NCBI RefSeq assembly: GCF_014596445.1
Contig: NZ_MECL01000222.1
Span: 1 to 63,532 of the forward strand
Source: Streptomyces sp. CBMA29
GTDB lineage: Bacteria; Actinomycetota; Actinomycetes; Streptomycetales; Streptomycetaceae
Direction of reading: 5' to 3'
DNA: 63,532 nt
The position numbers and the translations under genes were made by a program. Under the pieces are notes generated by a model. The model ran no database searches. It worked only from the letters and a program-made list of their open reading frames with translations, and was not told the DNA's origin. Shown here one piece after another: positions 6,653 to 15,420 of the stretch; the stretch's first letter is position 1; each line of letters starts with the position of its first letter.

Positions 6653-9601
6653 ATGGGCGATGCACGGCCAATGGACTCACTCCGGTCACTCCAGCGCGCG
6701 GGCCCGGAGCGCCGTACTGAGCAGCACACCGCGGCCGTTCGGCCCGCGCCGACGACACCGGACCGCACGGTGAGCTCCACCGGGGCGGTGCTCGCCCGCC
6801 CTTCGGCGCGCGGCGGCCGGGCGGGCCTGCTGCCCCAACTCCTGGTCGCGGTCCTGTGCGGCGGCTACACCACCGGTGCCGTGCTCGGCTGGGGCTCCAG
6901 CGAAGTCGCCCTGGTCATGGGCGACTTCGGCCTCTCCGCCGCCGCGGCCACCGCCACCGTCTCCTCGCTGGTCTACGCACGCAAGGTCTGCGGCCAACAC
7001 CGCCCCGCCTGGCTGCTGTTCGCGGTCTCCTCCGCGATGGTCGCGCTCGGCAACGGCATCTGGGGCTGGTACGAGGTGGTGCTGCGCCGCCCGGTGCCGC
7101 AGACCTCCGCCGCCGACTTCTGCTTCCTGATGTTCGCGCCGCCCGCCATCATCGGCCTGCTCGTACTGGCCAAACGCCCGGTCACCAGAGCCGGTTGGGT
7201 CTGCCTGGCGCTGGACGCGTCGCTGATCGGCGGCTCGCTGCTCACCTTGTCGTGGAGCCTGGCGCTCGCCCGCACCGCGGCCTGGGACGGCCCGAGCACG
7301 GCCCGCATGGCGCTCTCGCTGGCCTACCCGCTGCTGGACATCGTGCTGGTCAGCATGGTGCTCGCACTGCACTTCCGGCGCTCGGCCGCCAACCGCGCCG
7401 CGGTCAACACCGCCATCGCCGCGCTCGCCATGACCGTGCTGTGCGACGCCCTGTTCACCTCGCCGATCCTGCGCGAGCACTACCGCTCGGGCCAGATCCT
7501 CGACGCGGGCTGGTTCGCGGGCAGCATGCTGCTGGCGTACGCGCCGTGGACCGGCACCCGCACCGACCCGGTGCGGCGCACCGCCGCCACCGCGACCCGC
7601 AAGGTCACCGGCTCGCTCGCCGCCCTCACGCCGTATCTGGCCGCCGCCGTCTGCACCCTCGGCATCCTCTACAACGTGATCACCGGCCAGAAGTGCGACC
7701 GCGTCGTCCTCTTCACCGGCTGCACCGTCGTCCTCGCCCTCGTCGTACGCCAGGGCATCATGCTGCTCGACAACATCTCGCTCACCCAGGAACTGGCCCA
7801 GAAGGAGAACCACTTCCGCTCCCTGGTCCAGGGGTCGAGCGACGTCATCATGATCGCCGCGCCCACCGGAGTGCTGCGCTACGTCAGCCCCGCCGCGCAG
7901 GGCGTCTACGGCCGCGACCCGGAGGAACTGGTCGGCACCGAACTGGCCGCGCACATCCACCCCGACGACCTGGGACGCGTCGTCCACGAGGTGCGCAGAT
8001 TCCTCGCCGCGCCGCCCGGCGACGAACCCGCCACCCGGATCGAGTGCCGCATCCGCTCCGGTCACACCCGCAACCGGGACGGCTCGACGGCCGACGACTG
8101 CTGGCTCAGCGTCGAGTCCAGCGTCAACCGCTACCAGGGCGGTCTGATCTTCAACAGCCGGGACGTCACCGAACGCGTCAGGCTCCAGGCCCAGTTGCAG
8201 CACAACGCCTCGCACGACCCGCTCACCGACCTGCCCAACCGCGCGCTGTTCACCGAGCGCGTCACCCGCGCCCTGAGCGGCCGGCGGGCCGGTGACACCC
8301 ACGCCGCCCTGCTCTACGTCGACCTCGACGGCTTCAAGGCCGTCAACGACACGGTCGGCCACCAGGCGGGCGACGAACTGCTCGTCCAGGCCGCCCGGCG
8401 GATACGGGACGCGCTGCGCTCCGGTGACACCGCGGCCCGGCTCGGCGGCGACGAGTTCGCCGCCCTGGTCTGCGGCGCCAGCGCCGACCCGCGTGAGCGC
8501 GAGTTCCAGATCCTCGACATCGCCGAACGCCTGCGGTCGGTGCTCTGCGAGCCGTACCGCGTGGAGGGCGGCGAGGTACGGGTCGCCGCCAGCATCGGCA
8601 TCGCCTTCGCCGAACCCGGCGCCACCCCCGGCGAGCTGATGCGCAACGCGGACCTGGCGATGTACCGCGCCAAGCAGGCGGGCAAGGGCCGCGTCGAGGT
8701 CTACGCACCGCAGATGCAGGCCGACGTCGTCCGCCGCACCGAACTGGCCACCAGGCTCCGCAAGGCGCTGCACGACGGCGAGTTCACCCTGCTCCACCAG
8801 CCCGTGGTGGAACTGGACAGCGGCCGGGTCACCTCCGTCGAGGCGCAGGCCCGCTGGCGGTCCGCGCAGGGCATCCTCTTCACCCCCGCCGAATTCCTGC
8901 GCGCCACCGAGGACACCGACCGTTCCTTAGAGCTGGGGCGGTGGCTGCTCGAACAAGCGGTGGAACAGGCGGCGCTGCGGTACGGGGCCGGTCACACCGT
9001 CCCCGTCGCCGTCCGGCTCCCCGCCCACCGCCTGCTCCACCGCGACCTCCCCGTGTCCGGCATCGAGACCATGCTCACCCGGCACGGACTGCCCCCCGGC
9101 GGCCTCGTGCTGGAACTGGCGGGCGGCGACCCCCGGATCGCCCTGGACGACCTGGAGCGGCGGCTGTCGGCGCTGCGCAGGATGGGCGTACGGATCGCGC
9201 TCGGCGGCTTCGGCGGCGGCTACGCCTCGCTCACCGCGCTGCGCAGACTCCCCGTCGACCTCGTCAAGCTCGACCGCTGCTTCGTGGAGGGCGTCGTGGA
9301 ATCCGCCCGCTTGTACAAGATCACCCGCGGTCTGCTGCGGATCGCCCACGACCTGGGCGTGGGCAGCGTCGCCGACGGCGTGGACCGCCCCGAGCAGCTG
9401 CACGTCCTGCGCGACATGGGCTGTACGCACGGCCAGGGCATGGCCTTCTCTGGGCCGCTGGACGAGCACCGGCTGCGCGGCTCGCTGACCCGCGGCGGCT
9501 ATCCCGTACCGCGGGAAACACCCCGTGAACAGGTCACATCGAACGGACTTCCGCTGCCCTCGCGTCGCTCACATAATGAGACGCGTGTCCCACCGGCTTG
9601 A
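6653..9601 (+). CDS. Membrane PAS-GGDEF-EAL cyclic-di-GMP protein
   Basis: Composite c-di-GMP turnover protein, 982 residues. N-terminal 350 residues hold about eight to ten hydrophobic segments, followed by a PAS domain (NHFRSLVQGSSDVIMIA, about 395-510). The GGDEF domain has an intact GGDEF motif at residue 598 and an RxxD inhibitory site (RSGD, 589-592) exactly five residues before it, so diguanylate cyclase activity with product inhibition is expected. The EAL domain is degenerate: EAL is EAQ (730-732), the usual Asp-Asp-Phe-Gly is GGFG and the usual EGVE is DGVD, so phosphodiesterase activity is doubtful. Codon 759 is TTA (8927-8929), suggesting bldA dependence. Position next to ilvB suggests the Streptomyces CdgF orthologue, from memory only. 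GAAGGGG precedes the ATG closely; the next ATG at 6671 is an alternative. Confidence 0.92.
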   Translation: MGDARPMDSLRSLQRAGPERRTEQHTAAVRPAPTTPDRTVSSTGAVLARPSARGGRAGLLPQLLVAVLCGGYTTGAVLGWGSSEVALVMGDFGLSAAAATATVSSLVYARKVCGQHRPAWLLFAVSSAMVALGNGIWGWYEVVLRRPVPQTSAADFCFLMFAPPAIIGLLVLAKRPVTRAGWVCLALDASLIGGSLLTLSWSLALARTAAWDGPSTARMALSLAYPLLDIVLVSMVLALHFRRSAANRAAVNTAIAALAMTVLCDALFTSPILREHYRSGQILDAGWFAGSMLLAYAPWTGTRTDPVRRTAATATRKVTGSLAALTPYLAAAVCTLGILYNVITGQKCDRVVLFTGCTVVLALVVRQGIMLLDNISLTQELAQKENHFRSLVQGSSDVIMIAAPTGVLRYVSPAAQGVYGRDPEELVGTELAAHIHPDDLGRVVHEVRRFLAAPPGDEPATRIECRIRSGHTRNRDGSTADDCWLSVESSVNRYQGGLIFNSRDVTERVRLQAQLQHNASHDPLTDLPNRALFTERVTRALSGRRAGDTHAALLYVDLDGFKAVNDTVGHQAGDELLVQAARRIRDALRSGDTAARLGGDEFAALVCGASADPREREFQILDIAERLRSVLCEPYRVEGGEVRVAASIGIAFAEPGATPGELMRNADLAMYRAKQAGKGRVEVYAPQMQADVVRRTELATRLRKALHDGEFTLLHQPVVELDSGRVTSVEAQARWRSAQGILFTPAEFLRATEDTDRSLELGRWLLEQAVEQAALRYGAGHTVPVAVRLPAHRLLHRDLPVSGIETMLTRHGLPPGGLVLELAGGDPRIALDDLERRLSALRRMGVRIALGGFGGGYASLTALRRLPVDLVKLDRCFVEGVVESARLYKITRGLLRIAHDLGVGSVADGVDRPEQLHVLRDMGCTHGQGMAFSGPLDEHRLRGSLTRGGYPVPRETPREQVTSNGLPLPSRRSHNETRVPPA
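9568..9583 (+). promoter_or_regulatory. Candidate IclR-type operator and -10 region of ilvB
   Basis: CTCACATAATGAGACG contains the dyad CTCA / TGAG around CATAA, and the CATAAT hexamer could be the -10 element of the ilvB promoter. Twelve of 16 bases match the ndgR-leuC site at 52058-52073. It lies 52 bp before the leader peptide start. Binding is inferred. Confidence 0.45.
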
Positions 9602-9634
9602 CACCCGCCGGGGTCCGGGAGGAAGGTCAAGGCC

Positions 9635-9676
9635 ATGCGCACCCGAATTCTCGTACTTGGAAAGCGCGTCGGCTGA
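9635..9676 (+). CDS. ilvB leader peptide (attenuator), MRTRILVLGKRVG
   Basis: Thirteen-codon ORF preceded by a strong ribosome site (GGGAGGAAGG, 9617-9626). Its core reads Ile-Leu-Val-Leu, encoded ATT CTC GTA CTT; ATT, GTA and CTT are rare in this GC-rich genome, which would make the ribosome sensitive to branched-chain aminoacyl-tRNA shortage. It sits 47 bp before an intrinsic terminator and 150 bp before ilvB. Leader-peptide attenuation of ilvB has been predicted in actinobacteria, and this fits that model closely. Confidence 0.9.
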   Translation: MRTRILVLGKRVG

Positions 9677-9723
9677 CCGAGGCCATGTCTGTCAGGACAA
9701 CCTCGCACACGCACCGACGCGCT

Positions 9724-9757
9724 CCCCTCGCCTGCCTCACGGCACGAGGGGTTTTTT
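9724..9757 (+). terminator. ilvB attenuator terminator
   Basis: Perfect stem CCCCTCG (9724-9730) with CGAGGGG (9745-9751), followed by six T residues. The loop holds a smaller GCC/GGC stem. Located between the leader peptide and ilvB. Directly upstream, 9714-9723 is perfectly complementary over 10 bases to 9663-9672 within the end of the leader ORF, which could form a competing structure. Confidence 0.88.
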
Positions 9758-9827
9758 GTTGTCCGGCCCCCGTCGGACACCCCCACACAACCCTCATCAC
9801 CCCCATCTTCGAGAGAAGAGAACGCAG

Positions 9828-11705
9828 ATGACCGAGCAGGCCAACGGGTCCCACCATCCGCAGCCGCGGACCCGCAGCGCGGCTCCCGCCGCAGCAGCCA
9901 CCCCCGAGCGCATGACGGGCGCGCAGTCGCTCATCCGCTCCCTCGAGGCCGTTGGCGCCGACACGGTATTCGGCATTCCCGGGGGCGCGATCCTGCCCGC
10001 GTACGACCCGCTCATGGACTCCGCGAAGGTCCGGCACATCCTGGTCAGGCACGAGCAGGGCGCGGGCCACGCCGCCACCGGCTACGCGCAGGCCACCGGC
10101 AAGGTCGGCGTGTGCATGGCCACCTCGGGCCCCGGCGCGACCAACCTCGTGACGCCGATCGCCGACGCCCACATGGACTCGGTGCCGATCGTCGCCATCA
10201 CCGGGCAGGTCGCCGCCAAGGCCATCGGGACCGACGCCTTCCAGGAGGCGGACATCTGCGGCATCACCATGCCGATCACCAAGCACAACTTCCTGGTCAC
10301 CGACGCGGCCGACATCCCGCGCACCATCGCCGAGGCGTTCCACATCGCCTCCACCGGCCGCCCCGGCCCGGTCCTGGTCGACATCGCCAAGGACGCGATG
10401 CAGAACGAGACGACCTTCTCCTGGCCGCCGCAGCAGGACCTGCCCGGCTACCGCCCGGTGACCAAGCCGCACGCCAAGCAGATCCGCGAGGCCGCCCGGC
10501 TGATCAACGAGGCCAGGCGTCCGGTGCTCTACGTCGGCGGCGGCGTCATGAAGGCCCGCGCCACCGGCGAGCTGCGCATCCTCGCCGAACTGACCGGCGC
10601 GCCCGTCACCACCACCTTGATGGCGCTCGGCTCCTTCCCCGACAGCCACCCTCAGCACGTCGGCATGCCCGGCATGCACGGCGACGTCGCCGCGGTCACC
10701 GCGCTCCAGAAGGCCGACCTGATCGTCGCCCTCGGCGCCCGTTTCGACGACCGCGTCACCGGCCGCCTCGACACCTTCGCGCCGTACGCCAAGGTCGTGC
10801 ACGCCGACATCGACCCGGCCGAGATCTCCAAGAACCGCGTCGCGGACGTCCCGATCGTCGGTGACGCCCGCGAGGTGCTCGCCGATCTGATCGTCGCCGT
10901 CCAGGCCGACCACGAGGCCGGTCACAAGGGCGACTACACCGGCTGGTGGGAGCACCTGAACTTCTGGCGCAACACCTACCCGCTCGGCTACGACCTGCCG
11001 GCCGACGGCAGCCTGTCCCCGCAGCAGGTCATCGAGCGGATCGGCCAACTCGCCCCGGAGGGCACGCTGTTCGCCGCGGGCGTCGGCCAGCACCAGATGT
11101 GGGCCGCGCAGTTCATCAAGTACGAGAAGCCCTCCACCTGGTTCAACTCCGGCGGCGCGGGCACCATGGGCTACGCGGTCCCGGCCGCCATGGGCGCCAA
11201 GGCCGGCCGCCCCGACGCCACGGTCTGGGCGATCGACGGCGACGGCTGCTTCCAGATGACCAACCAGGAACTGGTCACCTGCGCGCTCAACAACATCCCG
11301 GTCAAGATCGCGATCATCAACAACGGCGCGCTGGGCATGGTCCGCCAGTGGCAGAACCTCTTCTACGGCGAGCGGTTCTCCAACACCGTGCTGCACTCCG
11401 GCGCCGAGAACGTCCCCGGCTCCACGCAGGGCGTCGGCTCGATCCAGAACCGCGGCACCCGCGTCCCGGACTTCGTGAAGCTGTCCGAGGCGATGGGCTG
11501 CGTGGGCTTGCGCTGCGAGACCCCCGAGGAGCTGGACGCGGTCATCGCCAAGGCCAACTCCATCAACGACCGCCCGGTGGTCGTGGACTTCATCGTCCAC
11601 GAGGACGCGATGGTGTGGCCGATGGTCGCCGCAGGCACCTCCAACGACGAGATCATGGCCGCCCGCGACGTCCGCCCGGACTTCAGCGACGAGCTGGACG
11701 ACTGA
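9828..11705 (+). CDS. ilvB: Acetolactate synthase large (catalytic) subunit
   Basis: Thiamine diphosphate- and FAD-dependent acetolactate/acetohydroxybutyrate synthase, first common step of Val, Leu and Ile synthesis. The ATG at 9828 is chosen because the conserved region begins at MTGAQSLIRSLEAVGADTVF after a Pro/Ala-rich N-terminal extension of about 27 residues; the upstream open frame overlaps the attenuator. Visible are the catalytic Glu in VRHEQGAGHAATGYA and the ThDP motif GDGCFQMTNQELVTC with NNGALGMV. 625 residues, normal for the family. Followed after 36 bp by ilvN; probably cotranscribed through ilvC under leader attenuation. Confidence 0.97.
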   Translation: MTEQANGSHHPQPRTRSAAPAAAATPERMTGAQSLIRSLEAVGADTVFGIPGGAILPAYDPLMDSAKVRHILVRHEQGAGHAATGYAQATGKVGVCMATSGPGATNLVTPIADAHMDSVPIVAITGQVAAKAIGTDAFQEADICGITMPITKHNFLVTDAADIPRTIAEAFHIASTGRPGPVLVDIAKDAMQNETTFSWPPQQDLPGYRPVTKPHAKQIREAARLINEARRPVLYVGGGVMKARATGELRILAELTGAPVTTTLMALGSFPDSHPQHVGMPGMHGDVAAVTALQKADLIVALGARFDDRVTGRLDTFAPYAKVVHADIDPAEISKNRVADVPIVGDAREVLADLIVAVQADHEAGHKGDYTGWWEHLNFWRNTYPLGYDLPADGSLSPQQVIERIGQLAPEGTLFAAGVGQHQMWAAQFIKYEKPSTWFNSGGAGTMGYAVPAAMGAKAGRPDATVWAIDGDGCFQMTNQELVTCALNNIPVKIAIINNGALGMVRQWQNLFYGERFSNTVLHSGAENVPGSTQGVGSIQNRGTRVPDFVKLSEAMGCVGLRCETPEELDAVIAKANSINDRPVVVDFIVHEDAMVWPMVAAGTSNDEIMAARDVRPDFSDELDD

Positions 11706-11741
11706 AGCGACCGCGGACACGTGAGAGAAGGAATCCCGACC

Positions 11742-12269
11742 ATGTCCAAGCACACCCTCTCCGTCCTGGTGGAGAACAAGCCCGGTGTCCTCGCCCGGAT
11801 CACCGCGCTGTTCTCCCGGCGCGGCTTCAACATCGACTCCCTCGCGGTCGGCACCACCGAGCACCCCGAGATCTCCCGCATCACCATCGTGGTCAACGTG
11901 CTGGACGAACTGCCGCTGGAGCAGGTCACCAAGCAGCTCAACAAGCTCGTCAACGTGCTGAAGATCGTCGAACTCGACCCCGCGTCGGCGGTTCAGCGCG
12001 AACTCGTTCTGGTGAAGGTGCGGGCCGACAACGACTCGCGCTCCCAGATCGTGGAGATCGTCCAGCTCTTCCGCGCCAAGACCGTGGACGTCTCCCCGGA
12101 GGCCGTCACCATCGAGGCCACCGGCGGCGCCGACAAGCTGGAGGCCATGCTCAAGATGCTGGAGCCCTTCGGCATCAAGGAACTCGTCCAGTCCGGCACC
12201 ATCGCCGTCGGCCGGGGCGCCCGTTCCATCACCGACCGCAGCCTGCGCGCGCTGGACCGCTCCGCGTAG
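11742..12269 (+). CDS. ilvN: Acetolactate synthase small (regulatory) subunit
   Basis: Regulatory subunit that activates IlvB and confers valine feedback inhibition. 175 residues. The N-terminal ACT domain starts at HTLSVLVENKPGVLARITAL with RRGFNIDSLAVG, followed by a C-terminal domain (LVLVKVRADNDSRSQIVEIV). The ATG at 11742 is preceded by GAAGGA at nine bases; an in-frame GTG at 11721 lacks a ribosome site. 36 bp after ilvB and 117 bp before ilvC. Confidence 0.96.
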   Translation: MSKHTLSVLVENKPGVLARITALFSRRGFNIDSLAVGTTEHPEISRITIVVNVLDELPLEQVTKQLNKLVNVLKIVELDPASAVQRELVLVKVRADNDSRSQIVEIVQLFRAKTVDVSPEAVTIEATGGADKLEAMLKMLEPFGIKELVQSGTIAVGRGARSITDRSLRALDRSA

Positions 12270-12386
12270 CACCGCGGCGTCACGTCACGCCTGCTCGCCC
12301 GAATCCGTATGGCGAGACCCCGCAACCCCCGTGTCCCCACCCGTCGTACGGTGGGCAGCACAACCCGATCCAAGGAGAGACCCGAA

Positions 12387-13385
12387 GTGGCCGAGCTGTT
12401 CTACGACGACGACGCCGACCTGTCCATCATCCAGGGCCGCAAGGTCGCGGTCATCGGATACGGCAGCCAGGGCCACGCCCACGCGCTGTCGCTGCGTGAC
12501 TCGGGCGTCGACGTGCGCGTCGGTCTGCACGAGGGCTCCAAGTCCAAGACCGTGGCCGAGGAGCAGGGCCTGCGCGTGGTGTCGGTGGCCGAGGCCGCCG
12601 CCGAAGCCGACGTGATCATGATCCTGGTCCCGGACCCGATCCAGGCCAAGGTCTACGAGGAGTCCATCAAGGACAACCTGAAGGACGGCGACGCCCTCTT
12701 CTTCGGCCACGGCCTCAACATCCGGTTCGGCTTCATCAAGCCGCCGGCCGGTGTCGACGTGTGCATGGTCGCCCCCAAGGGCCCCGGCCACCTGGTCCGC
12801 CGTCAGTACGAGGAAGGCCGCGGCGTGCCCTGCATCGCCGCTGTCGAGCAGGACGCCACCGGCAAGGGCTTCCCGCTGGCCCTGTCGTACGCCAAGGGCA
12901 TCGGCGGCACCCGCGCCGGCGTCATCAAGACCACCTTCACCGAGGAGACCGAGACCGACCTCTTCGGTGAGCAGGCGGTCCTGTGCGGCGGCACCTCCGC
13001 GCTGGTCAAGGCTGGTTTCGAGACCCTGGTCGAGGCGGGCTACCAGCCGGAGATCGCGTACTTCGAGTGCCTCCACGAGCTGAAGCTGATCGTGGACCTC
13101 ATGTACGAGGGCGGCCTGGAGAAGATGCGCTGGTCGGTCTCGGAGACCGCCGAGTGGGGCGACTACGTCTCCGGCCCGCGGATCATCAACGAGAACACCA
13201 AGGCCGAGATGAAGAAGATCCTCGGCGAGATCCAGGACGGCACCTTCGCCAACGCCTGGATCGCGGAGTACAACGCCGGTCTGCCGAAGTACAACGAGTA
13301 CAAGAAGGCCGACGAGGACCACCTGCTGGAGACCACGGGCCGCAAGCTGCGCAAGCTGATGAGCTGGGTCGACGAAGAGGCGTAA
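12387..13385 (+). CDS. ilvC: Ketol-acid reductoisomerase
   Basis: NADPH- and Mg-dependent acetohydroxyacid isomeroreductase, second common step of branched-chain amino acid synthesis. 332 residues, the short class I form. GTG start at 12387 with AAGGAG upstream gives MAELFYDDDADLSIIQ. The Rossmann motif is VAVIGYGSQGHAHALSLRDS; metal-ligand regions include ETDLFGEQAVLCGG (Asp, Glu) and YFECLHELKLIVDLMYEGG (Glu). A small hairpin spans the stop codon. Last gene of the ilvBNC group. Confidence 0.97.
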   Translation: MAELFYDDDADLSIIQGRKVAVIGYGSQGHAHALSLRDSGVDVRVGLHEGSKSKTVAEEQGLRVVSVAEAAAEADVIMILVPDPIQAKVYEESIKDNLKDGDALFFGHGLNIRFGFIKPPAGVDVCMVAPKGPGHLVRRQYEEGRGVPCIAAVEQDATGKGFPLALSYAKGIGGTRAGVIKTTFTEETETDLFGEQAVLCGGTSALVKAGFETLVEAGYQPEIAYFECLHELKLIVDLMYEGGLEKMRWSVSETAEWGDYVSGPRIINENTKAEMKKILGEIQDGTFANAWIAEYNAGLPKYNEYKKADEDHLLETTGRKLRKLMSWVDEEA

Positions 13386-13393
13386 CAGCCTCT
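13376..13393 (+). terminator. Hairpin over the ilvC stop codon
   Basis: AGAGGC (13376-13381) and GCCTCT (13388-13393) pair perfectly around a six-base loop that holds the stop codon. A nearby GAGGCGTAACA duplicate follows at about 13411. No T tract, so termination is uncertain. Confidence 0.35.
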
Positions 13394-13459
13394 AACAGAG
13401 AGGCCAACGGAGGCGTAACACCCTCTCACGCGGTCTCGGGGGCTCTCGGCCGCCGGGCG

Positions 13460-13499
13460 GGCCAAGGGGTCTGTCCGGCGGGTGAGAAGCCCCTTGGCC
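13460..13499 (+). terminator. Hairpin between ilvC and serA
   Basis: GGCCAAGGGG (13460-13469) pairs perfectly with CCCCTTGGCC (13490-13499). No T run, as usual for Streptomyces. Probably terminates ilvBNC transcripts. The rest of the 300-bp gap holds a possible serA -10 hexamer TACACT at 13564-13569 but no gene. Confidence 0.55.
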
Positions 13500-13685
13500 G
13501 TGGCGTACAACCACCTTCGGGTGATCCTTACACCAAGGCGTAGGGTGCCCGTCAACGCGCCGATACACTGCCTTAACAAGCGCGTCAGGCTCACAGCGTC
13601 GTGCGTCTTCCACGCGGCATGCCATCCCCTCCCTCCCTGGAGCGACCGCGGGACCGGCCGCCCACGAAGGACAAGTGAGGACCAC

Positions 13686-15278
13686 GTGAGCCAGAAGCCT
13701 GTCGTACTCATCGCAGAAGAGCTGTCGCCCGCCACGGTGGACGCGCTCGGCCCGGACTTCGAGATCCGGCACTGCAACGGGGCGGACCGAGCCGACCTGC
13801 TGTCCGCGATCACCGATGTCGACGCCATCTTGATCCGCAGCGCCACCAAAGTCGACGCGGAAGCCGTAGCCGCCGCGAGTAAACTCCGGGTCGTCGCCCG
13901 CGCGGGCGTCGGCCTCGACAACGTCGACGTCTCCGCCGCCACCAAGGCCGGCGTCATGGTCGTCAACGCGCCGACCTCCAACATCGTGACGGCCGCCGAG
14001 CTGGCCTGCGGTCTGATCATCGCCAGCGCGCGCAACATCGCCCCGGCCAACGCCGCGCTCAAGAACGGCGAGTGGAAGCGGAACAAGTACACCGGCGTCG
14101 AGCTGAGCGAGAAGACCCTCGGCGTCGTCGGCCTCGGCCGGATCGGCGTGCTGGTCGCCCAGCGGATGTCCGCCTTCGGGATGAACATCGTCGCGTACGA
14201 CCCCTATGTGCAGCCCGCGCGCGCCGCGCAGATGGGCGTCAAGCTGCTCACGCTGGACGAGCTGCTCGAAGCCGCCGACTTCATTACCGTGCACCTGCCC
14301 AAGACGCCCGAGACGCTCGGCCTGATCGGTGACGAGGCGCTGCACAAGGTCAAGCCGTCGGTCCGGATCGTGAACGCCGCGCGCGGCGGGATCGTGGACG
14401 AGGAGGCGCTGGCCTCGGCGCTCAAGGAGGGCCGGGTCGCGGGCGCGGGTCTGGACGTGTACAGCAAGGAGCCGTGCACCGACTCGCCGCTGTTCCAGTT
14501 CGACAACGTGGTGGCCACCCCGCACCTGGGCGCCTCCACCGACGAGGCGCAGGAGAAGGCGGGCATCGCCGTCGCCCGCTCGGTCCGCCTCGCGCTCGCC
14601 GGTGAGCTGGTCCCGGACGCGGTCAACGTCCAGGGCGGCGTCATCGCCGAGGACGTCAAGCCCGGCCTGCCGCTCGCCGAGAAGCTCGGCCGGATCTTCA
14701 CCGCGCTGGCCGGGGAGGTCGCGGCCCGCCTCGACGTCGAGGTCAGCGGCGAGATCACCCAGCACGATGTGAAGGTGCTCGAACTCAGCGCGCTCAAGGG
14801 CGTGTTCGAGGACGTCGTCGCCGAGACGGTCTCCTACGTCAACGCGCCGCTGTTCGCGCAGGAGCGCGGGGTCGAGGTCCGCCTCACCACCAGCTCCGAG
14901 TCGCCCAACCACCGCAATCTGGTGACGGTACGCGGCACGCTCGCCGACGGCACCGAGGTCTCGGTCTCCGGCACGCTGGCCGGCCCGAAGAACATCCAGA
15001 AGATCGTCGCGGTCGGCGACGTCGACACCGACCTGGTGCTCGCCGACCACATGGCCTTCCTGCGCTACACCGACCGCCCCGGCGTGGTCGGCACCCTCGG
15101 CCGCATCCTCGGCGAGGTCGGCGTCAACATCGCCGGTATGCAGGTCGCCCGCGCCGCCGCCGGCGGCGACGCCCTGGTGGCGCTGACCGTCGACTCCACC
15201 ATCCCGGCCGGTGTCCTCAGCGACATCGCCGCCGAGATCGGCGCGACGTCCGCCCGCGCGGTGAACCTGACGGACTGA
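13686..15278 (+). CDS. serA: D-3-phosphoglycerate dehydrogenase
   Basis: NAD-dependent oxidation of 3-phosphoglycerate, first step of serine synthesis. 530 residues, the long actinobacterial form. GTG start at 13686 follows AAGTGAGGACCAC; the longer open frame upstream is non-coding. Domains: substrate and nucleotide-binding (VARAGVGLDNVDVSAA; LGVVGLGRIGVLVAQRM), catalytic-His segment TPHLGASTDEAQ, an intervening ASB domain (about 320-450), and a C-terminal ACT domain (YTDRPGVVGTLGRILGEVGV) for serine feedback. Separate from ilvC by 300 bp with its own probable promoter. Confidence 0.97.
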   Translation: MSQKPVVLIAEELSPATVDALGPDFEIRHCNGADRADLLSAITDVDAILIRSATKVDAEAVAAASKLRVVARAGVGLDNVDVSAATKAGVMVVNAPTSNIVTAAELACGLIIASARNIAPANAALKNGEWKRNKYTGVELSEKTLGVVGLGRIGVLVAQRMSAFGMNIVAYDPYVQPARAAQMGVKLLTLDELLEAADFITVHLPKTPETLGLIGDEALHKVKPSVRIVNAARGGIVDEEALASALKEGRVAGAGLDVYSKEPCTDSPLFQFDNVVATPHLGASTDEAQEKAGIAVARSVRLALAGELVPDAVNVQGGVIAEDVKPGLPLAEKLGRIFTALAGEVAARLDVEVSGEITQHDVKVLELSALKGVFEDVVAETVSYVNAPLFAQERGVEVRLTTSSESPNHRNLVTVRGTLADGTEVSVSGTLAGPKNIQKIVAVGDVDTDLVLADHMAFLRYTDRPGVVGTLGRILGEVGVNIAGMQVARAAAGGDALVALTVDSTIPAGVLSDIAAEIGATSARAVNLTD

Positions 15279-15325
15279 CCCCCGGTTCGGCTCAGGCCCC
15301 GGCCGACCCGGCCCCACCGGCCGAC

Positions 15326-15363
15326 ACGGCGCCGCCATTCACTCGTCAGGATGGCGGCGCCGT
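15326..15363 (+). terminator. serA terminator hairpin
   Basis: ACGGCGCCGCCAT and ATGGCGGCGCCGT form a perfect 13-bp stem with a 12-base loop, 48 bp after the serA stop. No T tract. Confidence 0.65.
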
Positions 15364-15420
15364 CGTTTCCCGGCGCTAGTCTGATCACCGCGGACAGAAT
15401 CCCGCTCCATGGGAGGAATC

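Noticed and set aside
9598..9603. Perfect TTGACA as a -35 box for ilvB
   Set aside because: The -10 would then fall inside the leader peptide ribosome site, leaving no room for the leader transcript; CATAAT at 9572 is better placed.
9627..12272. 881-codon minus-strand frame across ilvB-ilvN
   Set aside because: Antisense shadow of genes with unmistakable motifs; no ribosome site and no recognisable domain.
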